From assembly GCA_027064485.1 (NCBI GenBank), contig JAMOPR010000253.1:1-8201 (forward strand): 8,201 nt of DNA, read 5' to 3'. This document shows positions 5,735 to 8,201 of the stretch, in pieces (position 1 is the stretch's first letter; every line of letters begins with the position of its first letter). The translations under genes and the position numbers were made by a program. Source of the DNA: Desulfurobacteriaceae bacterium (GTDB taxonomy: Bacteria > Aquificota > Aquificia > Desulfurobacteriales > Desulfurobacteriaceae). The notes beneath the pieces are model-generated. The model did no database searches. It was not told where the DNA came from and saw nothing but the letters and a program-made list of their open reading frames with translations.

Positions 5735-6587
5735 GACTATTCCTCCAAAAATGTTTTAGATTTTCTAAATCAAATTTAATCTGTTTTTTTAGTTCTTCAA
5801 CGTTTTTGAACCGTTTTTCTCTGCGGAAGAACTTCAGGAATTCTACCGTTGTATGAGTGTTGGGGGGGAGAGGGGGGATTTTTTCGTTTGGAATATGAAC
5901 TTCTATTATTGGTTCATTTCCCCCGAATGTTGGTTTTACGCCGTAGTTGGCTATTCCTTTGTGGTTTTTGCCATTTATTTTTAGATTTACTGCGTAAACT
6001 CCGTAAGGTATGATGAGTTTTTTTTCTGGTTTGACGTTAATGGTTGGAAATCCTAATTCTTTACCTCTGCCGTCTCCTTTTATCGTTTTTCCGAGGCAGA
6101 AGTAGGGAAATCCTAAAAGTTTGTTTGCTTCTTCGATTTTCCCTTCGTTCAGTAGCTTTCTGATGATGGTTGTTCCTACTTTTTTTCCGTTGTTGGTTAT
6201 GAGAGGGATTTCTAAAACTTCTATGCCGTATTTTTTCCCTAAACTTTTAGCAGTTTCAATATTGCCGCTTCTGTTTTTGCCGAACTTCCAATCTTTGCCC
6301 GCTAAGAGTTTTGAACAACCCAAACTTTTAAGCGTTTGAAAAAATTCTTCAGGAGTTTTGTCTTTTATCTCTTTGAATTGAAGGTTAATTAGGTTTATTC
6401 CTAATTTTTCTGCTATTTTGCTTCTTTCTTGGGGGGTGAAGAGAGGATTTGGGGGAAACTTGTTTATCGATATAACGTTTATCTCTTGGCAGATTTCTTT
6501 TGCTTTGTTAATTAAGAATTGATGTCCTTGGTGGAAGGATTCAAATTTCCCCACTATGCAACACCTGTTCTGCGATTTCTTTTCCAT
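5712..6587 (-). CDS. ribF: Bifunctional riboflavin kinase / FAD synthetase
   Basis: Phosphorylates riboflavin to FMN and adenylylates FMN to FAD in the cytosol. The 291 residues are slightly shorter than the common RibF length of about 310. The N-terminal nucleotidyltransferase domain has GKFESFHQGHQ (13-23), with the HxGH signature intact but the usual G-x-F-D-G changed to G-x-F-E-S. LAGKDWKFGKNRSGN (95-109) and GTTIIRKLL (138-146, the family's SSTxIR segment) follow. The C-terminal riboflavin kinase domain starts with LGKTIKGDGRGKELGFPTIN (165-184), containing the flavin/Mg-binding PTxN. It ends with VEFLKFFRREKRFKNVEELKKQIKFD. The usual LYG segment before this is not evident. ATG 6587 lies inside the 3' end of deoC (47-base overlap) with a weak ribosome site. 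GTG 6554 would cut the overlap but remove the first strand. The coding strand has C6 and C7 tracts near 5862-5877. Confidence 0.92.
   Translation of the reverse strand: MEKKSQNRCCIVGKFESFHQGHQFLINKAKEICQEINVISINKFPPNPLFTPQERSKIAEKLGINLINLQFKEIKDKTPEEFFQTLKSLGCSKLLAGKDWKFGKNRSGNIETAKSLGKKYGIEVLEIPLITNNGKKVGTTIIRKLLNEGKIEEANKLLGFPYFCLGKTIKGDGRGKELGFPTINVKPEKKLIIPYGVYAVNLKINGKNHKGIANYGVKPTFGGNEPIIEVHIPNEKIPPLPPNTHTTVEFLKFFRREKRFKNVEELKKQIKFDLENLKHFWRNSLGRDAKV
5741..5746 (-). promoter_or_regulatory. Ribosome binding site deciding the TTG start of era
   Basis: GGAGGA lies six bases before TTG 5734, within the 3' end of ribF. No ATG in this frame gives a full G1 motif with comparable spacing, so the TTG start is well supported. 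Confidence 0.65.
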
Positions 6588-7200
6588 TGCTCGTTCCTAT
6601 TCTTTCCGCTCCGAGAGAGATAAATTTTTTTGCATCTTCGAAAGTTCTTATTCCTCCCGCTGCTTTAACTTTGGCTTTTCCTTTTGCGCAACTTACCAGG
6701 AGTTCAACGTCTTCAAAGGTGGCACCGTAACTTCCGTAACCTGTTGAAGTTTTTAAATAATCCCAGCCGTTTTCTATTGCCAGTCTGCACAGTGTTATCT
6801 TTTCTTCTTCGGTAAGGTAACAGCATTCAAATATGAGCTTTAGGGTAATGGAAGGTAGAGTTTTTCTTATTTCTTTCAGTTCTTTTTCGACTGTTTCCCA
6901 ATCTCCACATTTAACAGCGCTGATATCTACAACTATGTCTAATTCTCCTGCTCCTTTTTCTACAGAATAGGTCGCTTCCTTTAATTTAATTATTAGCGGT
7001 GTGGGCGAAAGAGGGAATCCGACAACAGCAGAAATTTTCTCTGGTGGAAGTATTGTTCTTGCTACTTCAACGTGTTTTGGAAAAACGCAAACAGTGGCGA
7101 AGTTGTAGTATTTAACGGCTTCTGCAGCTTCTAATACCGTTTCTGGGGTTGTTGTAGCTTTTAGAACTGCTAAGTCTATTTTGCTGAGCACTTCTTCCAT
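6541..7200 (-). CDS. deoC: Deoxyribose-phosphate aldolase
   Basis: Class I aldolase converting 2-deoxy-D-ribose 5-phosphate to glyceraldehyde 3-phosphate and acetaldehyde. The 219 residues form a TIM barrel of the usual short-DeoC size. The Schiff-base lysine is K150 in YLKTSTGYG. The second essential lysine is K179 in VKAAGGIRT, and D88 lies in GELDIVVDISAVKCGDW. FATVCVFPKHVEVAR and VVGFPLS match the family's early strands. Two segments are divergent. The near-invariant IDHTxLKP at the N-terminus is IDLAVLKA (8-15), and the LK.I.ETG strand reads LKLIFECCYLT. The catalytic set is intact, so activity is expected but substrate specificity could differ. ATG 7200 has GAGG six bases upstream. It is the first gene of the leftward operon with ribF, era and waaF, divergent from the pseudouridine synthase gene. 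Confidence 0.93.
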   Translation of the reverse strand: MEEVLSKIDLAVLKATTTPETVLEAAEAVKYYNFATVCVFPKHVEVARTILPPEKISAVVGFPLSPTPLIIKLKEATYSVEKGAGELDIVVDISAVKCGDWETVEKELKEIRKTLPSITLKLIFECCYLTEEEKITLCRLAIENGWDYLKTSTGYGSYGATFEDVELLVSCAKGKAKVKAAGGIRTFEDAKKFISLGAERIGTSNGKEIAEQVLHSGEI

Positions 7201-7226
7201 TGTCTGCCTCTTGTTAGTTTGGGTTT

Positions 7227-7240
7227 ATGTTAAATGTTAA
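7227..7240 (+). repeat. Tandem 7-base direct repeat in the divergent intergenic region
   Basis: ATGTTAA occurs twice back to back, and the second copy runs into the 8-base palindrome TGTTAACA (7235-7242). It lies 27 bases upstream of the deoC start, within the probable promoter or leader region. It could be a regulator site or simple AT-rich chance. Confidence 0.35.
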
Positions 7241-7257
7241 CAAAAATTTAGCCTGTG

Positions 7258-7285
7258 TTGACCGAGTTAAAATAGTTTTTAAATT
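7258..7285 (+). promoter_or_regulatory. Candidate promoter for the pseudouridine synthase-kdsA operon
   Basis: TTGACC (7258-7263, five of six to consensus) and TAAATT (7280-7285, four of six) are separated by 16 bases within the 124-base divergent region (7201-7324). It would give a leader of about 30 bases before ATG 7325. The AT-rich context offers other -10-like hexamers (TAAAAT at 7268-7273, TATAAA at 7300-7305) without good -35 partners. I found no comparably good promoter for deoC on the other strand. Confidence 0.4.
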
Positions 7286-7313
7286 TACTCAAATGGTTTT
7301 ATAAATTTTTTGC

Positions 7314-7319
7314 AGGAGG
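7314..7319 (+). promoter_or_regulatory. Ribosome binding site deciding the pseudouridine synthase start
   Basis: AGGAGG is five bases before ATG 7325. The open frame extends to TTG 7310, but that codon precedes the Shine-Dalgarno, so ATG 7325 is the real start. Confidence 0.8.
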
Positions 7320-7324
7320 ATGAA

Positions 7325-8086
7325 ATGCGTTTAAATAAATTTTTGGCTTATGCGGGTTTCGGTGCAAGACGGAAAGTTGAGGAGATAATAAAGCAGGGTA
7401 GAGTAACGGTAAACGGGGAAGAAGTAACTTCACCAGCAGTTGAAGTGGACCCTGAGAAAGATAGGGTGGAAGTTGATGGTGAAAGAGTAAGGCTTCCGAA
7501 AAAGTTTGTTTATATCATGTTTAACAAACCACAGGGTGTTTTAACGGCTATGGAAAGGGCGCCGGGCGATAGGAGACCTATCGTTGCTGATTATTTTAGA
7601 AAATACCCTGTAAGGCTTTTCCCTGTTGGTAGGCTTGATTACAATACGGAAGGATTGCTTTTAATGACAAATGATGGGGAATTGGCAGAAAAGCTTATGC
7701 ATCCCCGTTATCACGTTCCTAAAACCTATATTGCTAAGGTAAAGGGGAAGGTAACTCCTGCTGAAGTTAGTAGGATGAGAAAAGGAGCTTTGCTCGTTGA
7801 CGATAAGGGTAAAAGATTTTTTATAAAGCCTCTTGATGTGAAGTTGCTTCATCCTTCAAAAACCGGAAGGAATACTTACGTTCAAATAACAATAGACCAA
7901 GGTAAGAATAGAGTTGTCAGAAGATTCTTTGACCGTTTTGACCATGGCGTTTTGAAACTTAAAAGAGTTGCTGTAGGACCTTTAAAGTTGGGTGATTTAC
8001 CGAAGGGAAGGTATAGAGAGCTGACGAAAGAAGAGATAGAAAGACTAAAGAAAGCGGTGGAAGCTTATGCTTCTAAAGAAAATTAA
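7325..8086 (+). CDS. rluB: 23S rRNA pseudouridine synthase, RsuA/RluB family
   Basis: Isomerises a uridine of 23S rRNA, expected at the peptidyl-transferase-centre position handled by RluB. The 253 residues from ATG 7325 comprise an N-terminal S4 RNA-binding domain (MRLNKFLAYAGFGARRKVEE..., about 1-60) and the catalytic domain. This opens with YIMFNKPQGVLTA. The catalytic Asp is D105 in VGRLDYNTEGLLLMTNDGEL, and HPRYHVPKTYIAKVKG follows, as in the RsuA/RluB/E/F group. Near the end, GKNRVVRRFFD matches the group's 'EGkNRqVRRm' motif. RsuA (16S) and RluE/F are alternatives. The S4 domain plus this length favours RluB in a non-enteric genome. It is divergent from deoC and leads into kdsA after 14 bases, so the two are probably co-transcribed. 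Confidence 0.9.
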   Translation: MRLNKFLAYAGFGARRKVEEIIKQGRVTVNGEEVTSPAVEVDPEKDRVEVDGERVRLPKKFVYIMFNKPQGVLTAMERAPGDRRPIVADYFRKYPVRLFPVGRLDYNTEGLLLMTNDGELAEKLMHPRYHVPKTYIAKVKGKVTPAEVSRMRKGALLVDDKGKRFFIKPLDVKLLHPSKTGRNTYVQITIDQGKNRVVRRFFDRFDHGVLKLKRVAVGPLKLGDLPKGRYRELTKEEIERLKKAVEAYASKEN

Positions 8087-8100
8087 TTTAGAGGTTTGAG

Positions 8101-8201
8101 ATGATAGTTATAGCTGGTCCCTGCGTTATTGAAGATAAGGATACTTTGTTTGAGGTTGCTTCAGAGGTTAAATCTCTTAAAGATGCTTTTCCCGAGCATC
8201 G
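8101..8201 (+). CDS. kdsA: KDO-8-phosphate synthase, N-terminal fragment cut by window edge
   Basis: Condenses phosphoenolpyruvate with arabinose 5-phosphate to give KDO 8-phosphate, the first committed step toward the KDO of LPS. Only 33 residues are in the window, from ATG 8101 (AGAGG at 8090-8094). They read MIVIAGPCVIEDKDTLFEVA and then a helix (SEVKSLKDAFPEH). AGPCxIE is the KdsA opening strand. Cys8 aligns with the metal-ligand Cys11 of the Aquifex enzyme, whereas the E. coli metal-independent enzyme has Asn there, so the metal-dependent class is inferred. DAHP synthase of the AroF/KdsA type also has AGPC but usually with a longer N-terminal region. The short N-terminus and the LPS context favour KdsA. 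Downstream of the pseudouridine synthase gene by 14 bases, probably in one operon. Confidence 0.85.
   Translation, partial: MIVIAGPCVIEDKDTLFEVASEVKSLKDAFPEH

Noticed and set aside
5271..5759. Two + strand open frames (5271-5507 and 5544-5759) inside era
   Set aside because: Both are antisense to well-conserved G-domain codons of era. Their Ser/Leu/Ile-rich translations are typical of mirror frames.
6121..6747. + strand open frames at 6121-6339 and 6556-6747
   Set aside because: Antisense to ribF and deoC, with Phe/Ser-rich low-complexity translations and no family resemblance.
7300..7305. TATAAA as a -10 for the pseudouridine synthase gene
   Set aside because: Transcription would start at or inside the Shine-Dalgarno sequence, and no -35 fits.
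7661..7852. - strand open frame of 63 codons
   Set aside because: It lies opposite the catalytic domain of the pseudouridine synthase and has no motif.

Overview
The window is AT-rich and reads like the chromosome of a thermophilic Gram-negative bacterium. The proteins are rich in Lys and Glu. Two genes, waaF (LPS inner-core heptosyltransferase) and kdsA (KDO-8-phosphate synthase), imply an outer membrane with lipopolysaccharide. The methionine adenosyltransferase is of the archaeal type, which among bacteria is mainly seen in deep-branching thermophiles. My best guess is Aquificota, perhaps Desulfurobacteriaceae (Desulfurobacterium/Thermovibrio-like). This is inferred from protein character, not from any database comparison.

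Layout. Bases 1-167 (+) are the 3' end of an IS transposase. Bases 203-946 (+) encode an unassigned protein with a long coiled coil and a C-terminal part resembling the RelE/ParE toxin fold. It overlaps a KamA-type radical-SAM aminomutase (927-1964, +), which converges on the archaeal-type S-adenosylmethionine synthetase (1968-3164, -). A perfect inverted repeat with a UUCG-type loop sits at the junction. Next is a complete type II toxin-antitoxin pair (3219-3745, -), with a Phd/YefM-like antitoxin, a RelE/YafQ-like toxin and its own recognisable promoter. That promoter lies on the 3' end of the upstream gene. From 3808 to 7200 (-) a tight operon runs in the order deoC, ribF, era, waaF. A 124-base divergent intergenic region separates deoC from a rightward pair, an RluB-type 23S rRNA pseudouridine synthase (7325-8086) and the start of kdsA (8101 to the window end).

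The genes are mostly housekeeping. deoC handles deoxynucleoside catabolism, ribF makes FMN and FAD, era serves 30S maturation, the pseudouridine synthase modifies 23S rRNA, MAT supplies AdoMet, and waaF and kdsA build the LPS inner core. The accessory parts are the IS remnant with the coiled-coil/RelE-like gene at the left edge and the toxin-antitoxin cassette between waaF and the MAT gene. Several starts are non-ATG (kamA GTG, antitoxin GTG, toxin TTG, era TTG). They were chosen on Shine-Dalgarno placement, promoter position and conserved family N-termini. No stretch longer than about 125 bases lacks a gene. I saw no tRNA, rRNA or CRISPR array.
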